A DNA stretch of 64,000 nt from Hirudinaria manillensis. Its lineage: Eukaryota; Annelida; Clitellata; Hirudinida; Hirudinidae. Below are positions 14,038 through 24,791 of the stretch, piece after piece (position 1 is the stretch's first letter; each line of letters opens with the position of its first letter). The position numbers were made by a program, and so were the translations under genes. Below the pieces are notes generated by a model, which was not told the DNA's origin, did not search any database, and saw only the letters and a list, made by a program, of their open reading frames with translations. The stretch lies in contig CM067529.1 of the NCBI GenBank assembly GCA_034509925.1, positions 8,091,501 to 8,155,500 of the forward strand, given 5' to 3'.

Positions 14038-17000
14038 GTCATCACGAAACCTGATTTGTATCCATGGAGCAGACAGCAGTGAGCATCTTGAGTTTGCTCA
14101 GATTCTCCAAATCGAGTTGAAGAGGTGGAACAGTAATTCCTTGTTCAGTCAGGTTTTCAACGGTTTTCTTCCAGTTTCGAAAGTGTTTCGTCATCGTCTG
14201 CAACAAGACGTCGGTCGCCAGATTCATTTTTATTCAACTTCGGTAATAATCTTGCAATTAACTTTAATTAATTCGAAAAATATTCATAATTATTATTCAT
14301 AAACTTAATATTAATTACGACATTATTATTATTATTGGCTTTAAGAAAGAAACGGATGAAGCTTTAAGATGCAGAACGATTGATTGATTGTCAACACATT
14401 TCAACCTTGAAACAAGTGCAAACCCCACAAAAACCAGTTCTAAGTCGTGAATAATGCATAATTACCATGGGATTTTCCAAAACGTTATTTTTATTACAAA
14501 AGCACTTTAATGTAAAAGGGGGAAGAACATAAAAAGAGACCAAAAAACGAATCAAATTCTTGCATTGAAGAATGACTTTCATGTCGAAAGTGGGTCCAAG
14601 TTTATCAGGAAACATCATCGGTCATTGAAGGTTAACATTGAATTGGTATTAAGATATCAGATTATTTATCGACTTTCTGATTATCAACTCCATAAATTTA
14701 AGATGAAATTATGATTACCATCTTAAATATTATCATTAACAGTTGGCATCATCATCATCATCATAATCATCATCGCCAACCTGTAGGATGCCAAAGGTGA
14801 CGTTGGGAGGCAGAGAGCCGCTGCTATCCACGTCGGTTTTCAGTTTACTTTGAAGTTTGTAGATGGTCAAACTGATGTCATATTCACATTCCAGTGCTTC
14901 TGAGTAAAACTGTCGCGAACAGAGACAACAACAACAACGACAATGTAGTCATCAAGTGATAAATCGTCATCATTATCATCATCATCATCATCATCACCGA
15001 GGCTACCACTACAATCACAAACCAATTATCGCCATCAGCAGATGCGTCGCGCCGTTGTGATAACATTCTCCAATAAATCAACATTTCCTATACGATGCCA
15101 TCAACAAACAAATCATCATCATCACCACCACCACCACCATCATCATCATCATCGTCATCGTCATCATCATCATCATCATCATCAACATCAACGTCATGAC
15201 AGTTGACAACATCAAAATGTACATTCTGGTCCACCAATACATTGCGTCGGTTGACTAGTAATACCAGGCAATGGATCTCATGTTAGACGGCAAGATGATA
15301 ATATTGATTAAATAAATAATTAATTAAATGGAAAAATAAATAAATAAATAATTAAAAAGATAAACAGGTGATATCATTGCTTGTTCCTACGTCACCAATC
15401 AAAATGTCAGAGAACATCGCTGAATCACTGGCAGTCTTTTCGAACAACAGCTCTTTAATGCATGTATTGTCGTGTCATCGTCGTCATCGTCACCACCGCC
15501 ATCATCATCATCATCATCATCATCGCCATCATTATCATCGTCATAGTCATCATCAACGTCATCATCATCGCCATCATTATCATCGTCATAGTCATCATCA
15601 ACGTCATCGCAATATCATCATAACAATTTCAATGACCACGGTAAGTCATCGCAATCTCAGGAGAGGTACATGATAATGGTTAAGGAAAACAACATTCAAT
15701 AAACGACTGAATAAATAAAAATAATTTAATAAAATATTAAATTTATGATTATCATTCATGAAAAATTATCGCATTATTATTTTATATTATTTATTAAAAT
15801 TACCATCTTACAATTAGATGGATCTGATGAATAAACACGAAATCAAAAGAGGTCAGAAGAGGTCAAGAGAGGTCAAGAAAGGTCACCTTGATGATTTCCT
15901 CAGACGCCCCCAACTTCTCCAACGTCGTCATACAATGGCTCTTCATCTCCTGCAAATCAATCCGTTCATTCCTTTAATTATTCATTTAATAATGCACAAA
16001 AAATATTAAATTTAATTTTTATGAAATAATTAATATTTAATCGATATAATTATATTAAAATTAATAAATAATTATTAACAATTAATTCCATTTTGTCGAA
16101 TAAAATGTTGACAATTCGACATTCTGTTATCTTCAGTTGTTAAAATGCATTTGAAACGAGAACAACAAAGACAGTCTCTTCGTTTGTCGTTAACTTATAC
16201 AAAGAACCGTTAAAATATCTTACAACTAAACGATCATTTTATTGAAATAATAATAATAATAATTTATATCATTCAGTAATTCAGAGTAATAATAACAAAA
16301 ATCATACAAAATATTGTATCACTGCACGTTGTAGCATGGATAACAATAACAATAATAATAATAATAATAATAACAATAATAATAATAATAATAATCACCA
16401 TCATCATCATCATAATCAGCTTCATAACCATTACCGCACCCCAATGACTTAATTAAACTTTTTAAAACTTTTCAGTTTTAAAAAACTGATCTTAAAATAA
16501 CTCAAAAAAATTAACAAATGTTAGCAAATGTTTTGCAAAAAGCCTGATAAACAAACGAAAGGTACGTTCAAATATATTATTCAAATATATTCTTTAAATA
16601 TATTATTTAAATTAATAAAAATATTTAAAATTAATTTCAGGTTTTATTTTTTTGTACTCAGAAAGTACTGATTTCATGTGAAATGTAAACAAATCGTTAT
16701 CAACCCTAAAGCAGTTTAATTAGCAACAACAGCAACAACAAGCTGGAACCATGAATTTCATGTGCAAGGAGCGATTGTAAATTATAATTGTACAAATTAT
16801 ATTTTATATAATCACTATAATATAATTTTCAGGTTGATTATATTTCTGTAATTGCAAGAATAAAACTAAATTAAGCAAAATTAACATAAAATAATTTAAA
16901 ATAAAAGGCGTTTAAAATGAATCGGCCATGCACAATAACATAAAGGCAACAAGAAGAGCAGAGAGCTCTAACTGATGGCAGCATCGGCCTGGATGAAATG

Positions 17001-17817
17001 TCACTGTATCCCAGGATCATTTCTTGCTCGGTATGAACAGATCACCAAAACAACAAAGAACTTTAAATTCAGGCATTCATCGAGAATTCATTGTTGACAG
17101 GAACCACGTGTGCACCACGTGATCAATTGACTGACGGAATGAGTGCCGAACGAATGCCGAACGAGTACTGAATCAACGAGGGCTGCTCGTCAAATAGGTT
17201 TTCTTGACCTTTTGTGTCAGTTTATCGATGCGTGAAGCTTTGCTGGGGCGATTCCGTTTCTATGACAACAGCTTCGGATGGATTTATAGGTGGGTGGGCG
17301 GATGGGCGGCTGGCTGGCTGGCTAACCGAGCTATATCTCGAGTGGATTGGTGTGCGAGAGAGGCAGCTGAGCAAATTCAGGAGCTTTTGTACGGATCGAT
17401 AAATGAGTGATTGTCGTATTCAAATAACTCTTGTCTACGGAAGGATTGGTGAGCATAAGCCTGGTTCAGTGATGAGCCACTGAACCGAGATTTATGACGA
17501 GGATTAGCTTTGAATGCAAATCAAGAAAAAATTGACAGCGTGCGTGAATCTACTTTGAATTGAAAATTAGATCAATTGAGGTCTACGAAGGAGACAGATT
17601 GCAAGGCGTTTTGAATATTTCCAATAAACGCTTTGAAAAATTGAAATATTTTAGAGAAAAAAAGTAAAATTAACAGGCGATATGTTAGCATGCACGACGT
17701 GTTAATGTTAAATGTTAAATGTTAATGAAAGTCTAATTAATGCAGTGCCAAGAGTCAGATAGAGTGAAAGTGATTGTCATGCTTTGAAAACTTTACCTCG
17801 ATTTGTTTCTGAGCCAT
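1752..17817 (-). CDS. Compact plakin-family protein (spectrin repeat, SH3, plectin repeats), 698 aa
   Basis: Minus-strand model of 14 exons: 17817-17797, 15949-15887, 15450-15391, 14909-14781, 14197-14051, 13018-12956, 11392-11301, 11027-10922, 10526-10343, 10036-10002, 7441-7326, 4684-4570, 3440-3272, 2548-1752. Phases agree at every junction and the total is 2097 nt. The first exon encodes MAQKQIE, follows an in-frame stop and ends in GAG|GTAAAG. In order the protein shows helical spectrin-like sequence, an SH3 fold ([35 protein letters not shown]) as in plakin domains, more spectrin-like helix ([20 protein letters not shown]), then plectin-type repeats ([50 protein letters not shown]) and a Ser/Thr-rich tail. 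Plakins link cytoskeletal filaments to junctions or to each other. No actin-binding CH pair, long rod or GAR domain is seen. It is far shorter than usual plakins, so it may be a short gene or a short isoform of one whose upstream exons I missed. Family sure, ends less so. Confidence 0.75.
2985..3242. repeat. TAA/TAATATAACAA microsatellite
   Basis: About 255 bp of TAA units broken by ATATAACAA variants. It sits in the plakin intron just downstream of the exon ending at 3272. The long Tyr/Ile/Leu reading frames across it are artefacts of the repeat. Confidence 0.9.
5160..5892 (-). pseudogene. Tc1/mariner-superfamily transposase relic
   Basis: Read on the minus strand, 5892-5668 gives a helix-turn-helix N-terminus ([20 protein letters not shown], then [10 protein letters not shown]) like the DNA-binding part of Tc1/Tc3 transposases. 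Further on, around 5420-5300, comes [11 protein letters not shown]. Around 5280-5170 come VIFYQDNGS and ILKWPA in other frames. These correspond to the VMVWG..S, QQDNA.H and V..WPA.SPDLNP blocks of the DDE domain. Frameshifts and stops separate the pieces, so the copy is dead. It lies in a plakin intron. I did not find terminal inverted repeats by eye. Confidence 0.7.
6055..6240. repeat. Interspersed repeat copy A, similar to 58975-59115
   Basis: Blocks shared in the same order with the second copy include TTTTCCgTGGAgTTCATTtACA and GAAACTTTGAcCAAATAcATG (lower case marks the differing bases). It lies next to the transposase relic, so it may be part of the same decayed element. Confidence 0.5.
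6281..6551. repeat. Pure ATAAT pentanucleotide array
   Basis: About 270 bp of uninterrupted 5-bp units, roughly 54 copies, in a plakin intron. It creates an artificial ILYY-repeat reading frame on the minus strand. The absence of interruptions suggests a young, unstable array. Confidence 0.95.
9190..9447. repeat. TGGA/GGAC tetranucleotide array with internal duplication
   Basis: About 258 bp of GGAT units with a short GGAC block near the start. GGAAGG interruptions centre on 9268, 9300, 9368 and 9400. Their spacing (32, 68, 32) fits a 100-bp duplicated block. Long reading frames on both strands here are repeat artefacts. Confidence 0.9.
9840..9859 (+). promoter_or_regulatory. Three AGGTCA half-sites spaced by 1 bp (DR1 type)
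   Basis: AGGTCA occurs at 9840-9845, 9847-9852 and 9854-9859, each separated by a single T. Direct repeats of AGGTCA with 1-bp spacing are the classic RXR/HNF4/COUP-TF/PPAR site. The array is in a plakin intron. Function is inference. Confidence 0.45.
10165..10310. repeat. CAT/CAC (ATC/ATG) microsatellite
   Basis: Imperfect CAT/CAC triplets in the plakin intron directly downstream of the exon ending at 10343. The His-rich frame on the plus strand and the Asp/Gly-rich frame on the minus strand are artefacts. Confidence 0.85.
12620..12765. repeat. GAT/GAC microsatellite
   Basis: GAT/GGTGAT/GAC triplets in a plakin intron, producing a poly-Asp frame on the plus strand and a poly-Ser frame on the minus strand. 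No splice or start context supports coding. Confidence 0.85.
15850..15885 (+). promoter_or_regulatory. Four AGGTCA half-sites spaced by 4 bp (DR4 type), overlapping a splice donor
   Basis: AGGTCA at 15850, 15860, 15870 and 15880 gives an exact 10-bp period with GAAG, AGAG and AGAA spacers. DR4 is the known spacing for thyroid-hormone-receptor/LXR-type heterodimers with RXR. On the minus strand the last half-site overlaps the donor GTGACC of the plakin exon 15949-15887, so the array is also a pyrimidine-rich tract just inside the intron. It could be a simple tandem duplication instead. Confidence 0.4.
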
Positions 17818-19399
17818 TTTTTGTGGGATGAAATGCAACGGACAAAAGAACTTTTAAATCGAGCTGTTCAATCCACTTTCAATTAAAACGCAAATATTTC
17901 AAATCAACGTCAATCAACCAATCCACATAAGACACAATCCTCTCTCTCCCTCCCCGTCTTCACAAAGATATTTGAGACTTCTAAAAAGTAACAAAATCAA
18001 TTAATTCAAATTAGAAGCTGGAAACAAAGATTGGAGACATTTATGGATTAAATTAAAGTAATCTGTCAAACAAAAATTCCATCCTCCAAAGCTAGACTTA
18101 AAATGAGACTCATGAGAACACCTTTTTAAGCCGGTTTAGCAATACTTCAATCCAAGCATTCGGAAAATAATTTTAATCGCAATTGGTCTTTTAAAAGCAA
18201 CTCTTGAACTTTGTCAAGAGTTTATTTATAGGCCGGTACTGGTAACATATTCTGGTCATTCGTAACATCTGCATCGAGTCGCTTTGTCGCGGCTCGACTT
18301 CTCTCAAATTATCATAATGATTATCATAATGTGATCAATAAATGAGATTATAAACATTGTGTTCTGTAAATACAGACCGACACAAACTAACGGTTCGTAC
18401 AAATAATGTACAAATAATTGTAGGCCAACCACAACACATGCTCGGCCGACTCACTTGTACGGAGTATTCTAGCAGAAGTATCCGAAATTAAAGCCGATAG
18501 AGTGATTTCAAAACCGTTACATGCAAAGTTAACAAGCACAGCAAACCATTGCAAGCTTCAAACGTGCATCAGAATTTCCTCCTGTGATGTAAGAAAATAT
18601 TTATTTCAGCTCATGTCTCGTCCGTTTTCAAATCGTCCGAAGTAAACACCGTCTGGCATTTTAATTATTTCACGTTCTAAATTTAGCTCACCCAGGATTC
18701 GAAAAACAAGAGCAGCGAAAAAATTGAAATAAATATTTGTTCGCAAAAAAACGAATTAAAGATCTATTGAAGAGGCGAGTGCTTATAAGAGGCTGTTTAT
18801 TTATTTTTCTTTCTGGGCAATCCATGCAAGCAACAGCATGCTACTCCCGTGTATAGATGTGGGCGGTCTTATGCCCCGATGAGAACGGATCAATTGAAAG
18901 AAAATGTCCCATTAAATTCAATTAATTACATATTAATTTATACCTGGATGTTACGACTCCACTCTGTATCTAGATCAATGAAAAGCAGAACTTGGAAGCA
19001 CGGTTTATAAACGATTGTTTTTAACATGCAAGTGAAGGCTATTTCCCCGAGGTTGAAGAATTTTCGATTACATGGCATTTTATTCCAATTATTTTCGACA
19101 TAAAACCACAAGTTTCCAATGGTTTCCTTTGCTTAATTGATATTCGTAGAAATTCGTCAGCTCGCTTTTGCCAAATTATCTCCAACTTCTCCTTTCGTTA
19201 AAAAGATTGTCTCTTATGCATGAAAAATCAAAGAAAAATAAAAAAATAATAAATCAAAAGCTTAACGAATTAGGCGATTTGCTACAAAAATTTGTAAGGT
19301 ACATTTCTTGACAAACCAATCGATGAGTGTGAAGATCGTAAATTGTACGCATACGTCTGCTTTAATGAAGCAAGTTGTGCATCAAATGTCTTTCGATGC
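17818..19399. other. Intergenic stretch upstream of the plakin-type gene
   Basis: No exon with conserved peptide and good splice sites was seen. It should contain the promoter and any 5' UTR exons of the plakin-type gene, whose ATG is at 17817 in AAAATGG context. No clear TATA box stands out. Confidence 0.4.
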
Positions 19400-19996
19400 T
19401 CAGTTATTCGGTTGTCGGAATTTTAGGAAACTCCCATCTAAAATGCCAATGTTGAATAGTGGAATAATTATATAAGTACTTAAACTCGACTTCTGCAACC
19501 ACCATTTTGTCGGATTGTACCAGTTCCGTAAAAATGTCGTCATTAATTTTAACTGAAACGTTTTAGAAACAAATGCCGCCATTAGACACACCTCGTGACA
19601 GAAAATGGGGAATAAATCTAAATTGTAGCAAGGCGTCAGCAATGTCAATTGATCTCGTTATCTTGTTATCGACAACTTACCGTGTTTGCTACTTTTACGT
19701 TCCTCTCATCTTCAAGCTGCAATCTCACCTTGGTAACCAAATTCTGAGAAACTACCTTCCCAGGACTCTGGCGTATGAACATAAAATAATTTGGTGAGAA
19801 GACTCGGGACCCACAAAACGATTGAGCAGGGTAGTGAAACCTCCCCCCCTGTAGCTATAGGCTGACCGTATTCTACAAATCTTAGTTGACTCGGTTCAAC
19901 TTGTACATTATTCAAGAAGCAAAATATGGAAATTAACCAACAAAATATGAATATTTTACATTTTAAATTATAATTACAACTTTTGTAAACAACCAA
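19400..19996 (-). other. Possible exons of an unrecognised minus-strand gene
   Basis: Two minus-strand pieces look protein-like. About 19900-19730 reads PSQLRFVEYGQPIATGG... to SEFGYQ and meets a GTGAGA donor in phase 1. About 19555-19470, after the acceptor CGTTTCAG, reads KINDDIFTELVQSDKMVVAE in the matching phase. I do not recognise a family. The region follows the kinase stop (20088) and could instead be its 3' UTR. Confidence 0.25.
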
Positions 19997-20087
19997 AACC
20001 GAATTAACTTCTTTAGAAACTCAATTATTTCCCAATTTATTGCACTCAAATAACTAATAAAAGAATAATAAATAATTACTAATTAAT

Positions 20088-23000
20088 TCAGGGGAGTATT
20101 GTTGACGTCAGGTCATCCCAGTCCATGGATTCAAAAAACTGTTGCATTTTTATCGATTTCACGATACTACTGTGGTTGTCAAACTCGTTCATGACAGGGA
20201 TGCACACCTGGAGATTGGATTTCCAACGTGTTAAGTGAGTAATAATTGGCAGAAATTCAGAACCCAATTGAATTACTTAAAAATTCATTGGTCATCAGAC
20301 GAAAGCCATGGCTAATCAAAGTCTCAATTATTATATCCGTATTGATGGCTCCAATCTTCGCGGTCTGTTTTGACTCGTGACTAAATTTTGTGCTTCTACT
20401 TTACATTAGCGTCTTTTTTTAATAATTCCCCATAAAAATCATTAATTTCTCATAAAATAATTACAAAAACCTTTTCTGCTACAAGGCCATCACTTTAAAT
20501 TCTTTCTTTTAACTAACCTCTCTCTGAATTAAACAGATTTTAACTCCTCATTTCAACATTCATCAATGCACCAATGCAACAATGCACCGATACTTTTAAA
20601 TGTTTTACAAACAATTCAATTAAAACCAACGAAATCCAGGAATTTCGAAGCTTTTGTTGACAAATTGGAAGCACTCAGTGACCTCCTTCCCTGAATAAAT
20701 TCTGATTTCTAAAGCAAGTTTAACAACGCATATATTAAATTGATTACGAATAATCATTTATTATTAATATTATGCAAGTATTAACTCCACATTAACTCCA
20801 TAATGTTATTCTCAGAAGTTATTAAGCATTTCATGAAATTCGTTCTCACAAATAATACTCCAAAACCCCAATATGTTCTATCAACTTCTATCAAATGAAT
20901 CACCAATGGGATCCCCAAGTGATTTTAACGACTTATAAGTAATCAATGAGTACAATTACTGATTAGCAATTACTAAATATGCAGATATAAATTAAATGAA
21001 CCCTCAGCTTCCCAAGCCCTCAGCACCCAACCTGTCTCTTAAACTTCCTCCGACAAAACATACAAAAGTCACCTTCCCAGTCAGCATCTGGTAAGTGACA
21101 CTCCCCAAATCAACCAAGTCGAGAAGCAGGTCAAAGGTTAATTCGTCGGCAGGGCACTTGCAACATCTTCCGAAGTCAGTAAGAACTGCTTGACCTTTTC
21201 TGTTGAGAACAATGTTCTTCAAACTGACATCCCTAATAATTAGAACAAAACAAAACTAATAAGTTATTAATTACAATATAATTTATTTATAATTTTAATA
21301 TTTATAATAGTAATTACATAGATCGTGTAATTCTTAATTGATTGACATTCTTATTATAAACCGAGACCCAATTACCTCAAAAAGCTTCAATTCAATTCAG
21401 ACTATTTATCTAATATCTAACAATTTGAATACCAATGATTCAGTTGTTGAATTAAAAAAAAGCTCGTAGAATAAGAACTGGCAGAACTAAAAATATTTAA
21501 TCATAAATTATTTAACCAAATATTAAATATTCATGAGAACTCTAAGAGCAACAATCACCTGTGAGCAATGCATAGATTGTGCAACGTCTCCAGTGCTGAG
21601 ACCACACAGGCTGCATAATAAGAAGATCTTCCTTCACTGAAACTTCCTTCCTTCTCCAAACTTTGAAACAAATTGTTTCCTTCCAAAAACTCCATCACAA
21701 TGCAAACATGATTCTGATGGGTTTAAATATTTACTAATTTCAACGTTAAATACTGGAAAATAAGTTGAAATTAACTTGAAATTGAGTCCTTTCCTTTTGA
21801 GTTTCTCTCGTATGTAGTCCTCAACTCAACTATTTTTTTAAGTAATTAACAATTACACCGACTAATTATAGCCCTTCACATGACGATAATCAGCCAATGC
21901 CCCTCTGATCAGTCCACTCGAATCTTTTGTTTATGAGTAAAAGTGAAATTAAATTGAAAAAATTCATTTAAAAGTTTAACTTTCAACTGGAAAGCTTCGT
22001 GGAAGTGATTGAGGAAAGGATTCCCGACCGATGAAATGCATGTCATGAGTTCAACGTCCTTCTTCAATTCACTGCAACTGATCTTCTGTTGGATCTTCAA
22101 AGCATAGAAATCATTTGGAATTCTTCCAGAAGCTTTGAATACCTGAGCATTCGTCACGGATTCGTTTATGTATCTTGGAATCATTTAACATTCACTCTTT
22201 CATTTTTACTCAAAGTCTTAGCGGCTTTGCTTCCGTAATATTATAATGTCATATTATTACAATATAAGTCTTCAATCCAACGTAAGAATATTATTTTGCA
22301 TATCACATGGATACCAATTTTTCTCGTGAACTGAATTTAAGCATTTTCAAAATCAATTTTCTGTATTTCTGAACTCCTTTTCTCCAAGAAAAACTTATGC
22401 AACTTTTTACTTTACACTGTGCAGGATGCACTCAAACGATTAAATGTTTTATCAATTTTCCTCTTAAAGACATTTCATTATCACAATCTCGAATGACAGA
22501 AAAAGTTCAATGAAGCCAAGAAAAGAATGGTTGCTTTTGTGACGAATGCTTCGTTGACATTTGTTATAGTTTATGACTTGAGTTAGGAATGTCATTGTTT
22601 TTTTTACAATTTATCGACTATTACAATTCAATGTTCTCGTCTTCGCTAAATTGTTGCGACCACCAACGGTGAACAAAGTCATGAAGACTTGTGCCCTAAA
22701 ATTTGGAAACAAACCTTCTTTATTTTAGTCACGATTTTGTAAAGTTATCAAGGTATTGATCACGTCACGTCACTAATCATTTAAGACACTTAAAGTATTT
22801 ATTCACATATTCCACCCATGGTTGCTATCTATCATGATTACTTTAAATTTTAAGGCTTATAATAATGTAAGTGAAGCATAAAAATTATAAGAGATAAAAA
22901 TAAACGATTGCATTCTTACGTCCACTACTCTCAGAAGATAAAATATGATAGTGGATGTTGCTAGCAGACTTTCAGGATAGTTAGCAGACACCCTTGTAAT

Positions 23001-23269
23001 TATATGAATTCGCCTGCCCAAATCGAAGCCACCTTAATCAAGATTGTGTATTTCTTCGAACAGACTTAACCTCTTTCTAACTAGATGTTTAAAATACAGT
23101 GACTAATTTAAACAATAATCTTACTCACGAAGTAACTGAAATACATCAAATAAATGCAAATTTCTAATAAATTAAGGAATTAAACCTTCGAAAATGACCC
23201 GTCGGCAACATGGTCCAGAATTTTGTATTCCCGTGCGAACATCAACGAATCTACCCACTCGTCCTCCAT
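20088..23269 (-). CDS. Degenerate AGC-type protein kinase, 246 aa, probable pseudokinase
   Basis: Six minus-strand exons: 23269-23186, 22142-21981, 21713-21559, 21232-21073, 20690-20631, 20207-20088, totalling 741 nt with consistent phases. ATG at 23269 begins MEDEWVDSLMF and TGA ends at 20088. Seen in order: a glycine loop reduced to ADGSFSKV, the ALK lysine in YALKIQQK, hinge VMEFLEGNNL, catalytic loop HRDVSLKNIVL, TDFGRC, and LGSVTYQMLTGK. The tail IKMQQFFESMDWDDL matches the end of AGC kinase domains (..H.FF..IDW..L). Oddities: two loop glycines replaced, the Lys two residues after the HRD Asp is Ser, and the activation segment with the APE motif is nearly gone (about 15 residues between DFG and the DLVDLGS helix). 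Catalysis is doubtful. The start lies about 340 bp from the stop of the synaptotagmin gene. The small exon 20690-20631 is the least certain. Confidence 0.7.
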
Positions 23270-23609
23270 TTTTCATCCACAAACTCAGGAAATCATCGTA
23301 GAACAACGCGCGCCCACGCAGCAGACGTCGATGTTTTGTTTTTATTTTTTTTAATACATTACGATGTTGCTATTCAAACTTAAGTTAATATTAAATTAAA
23401 TTACGTGATCATTTATTTTTTCTGCAATTATTTGAATTAACTCCTTTCCTTGAAGCCATTTGAAGTCGAAATAGAAATCGAAATGTTTAACAATAAATAC
23501 TTTACATTCAGATAAGCAATTCAATAAATTAATATTTTCAACGTAAAACGTTTGACAGATGAAATTAATATAACATATATGAAAAGAAATAAATTGGTCG
23601 ATGATATTT

Positions 23610-24719
23610 CTACTTGAAAGCCTTCAAAGCATGCCAGTGAAAAATATTTTGACGTGGTTTTTGGAACATTTCATTCCAATGTTTCACCTCCTCAGGAGAC
23701 GTTTTGGCACCGAGGATGATTTGACCGATGGGTTCGTTCCGACCGAATCTGTCGTAATCCATGACTGAAATCAACAAACTGGCGGACCTTGACGGGAACA
23801 GAACAGGTAGAGAAATAATAGACGTGATGTCATTACAAATGATTATTAACTATTATTAATATCTTTTGTATTTTTTGGCCGATGTTCATCAGGCAATAAA
23901 TTATTTAAGTATGTTAAGCGTCATGAAATGAATAAGAATGTTGTAAAATATGACATCATTTGAGACAAATGTAAACATTATTGCCTAAAGCAATTACAAG
24001 GTATTATTATCATCATCATCGTCGTCGTCGTCACCTTATTTTGTCGGCAGGCACATTAAAACTGAAGCTCTCGTTATAGACGGGGTTGAGGTTTTTTTCT
24101 TTTATCGTTGTCTTCTTTTTATCGCGTTTCACTCCATCCATCAATAACCAGATCTTCACGTAAGGATCTATTTTTAAATACAAACGGCAATTAGTTCTTG
24201 TGAGGGCAAACAATGAATAATCATGAGGGAAATTATCATTCATATGAGTTAACAACATAATAATAATAATTGCTTGGGCGCGAGTAACAATTACAAGAGA
24301 ACAAGTGGTGACGATGTTACTCATTTCAAGAAGATAAACATCATTATGACATCTAATTATTATTCACTTCACTCATTTGCAACAAATATAATATTATTAT
24401 TATAATACTATTATTCTAGATATTCCTTTAGAAGTTTTATTATTTGTTAAAGCCTCTCTTTGTCAGAGGATGCTTAACAGAAGCTTTGAAATAATTAAAA
24501 AAACTAAATGACAGTCAGTTAATAAAATTTCGTTTTATTGTTGGATTATATTTCGTTAATGAAAATGTTGTACCTGATCTTCCGTTGATATCTTTGGCTT
24601 TGAGGTTGCACGCTTGAACGACCTTGACATTTATCCATGGACTTTCGTAACGCAGTGTTAGACCCAAGTCCCCCAGTCTTCCCTGCCAATTTGATTTCTC
24701 GGTGATAAAACGATTTGAA

Positions 24720-24791
<72 letters not shown>

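Noticed and set aside
17204-17410. Trp/Gly-rich plus-strand frames
   Set aside because: No conserved family, no splice support, and a GGC/GGCT simple repeat underlies them.
19712-19996. Signal-peptide-like start of a secreted protein (IFIFCWLISIFCFL)
   Set aside because: The frame begins only at a TTG, has no ATG, and the hydrophobic run is in AT-rich DNA. I kept only the downstream part as a weak exon candidate.
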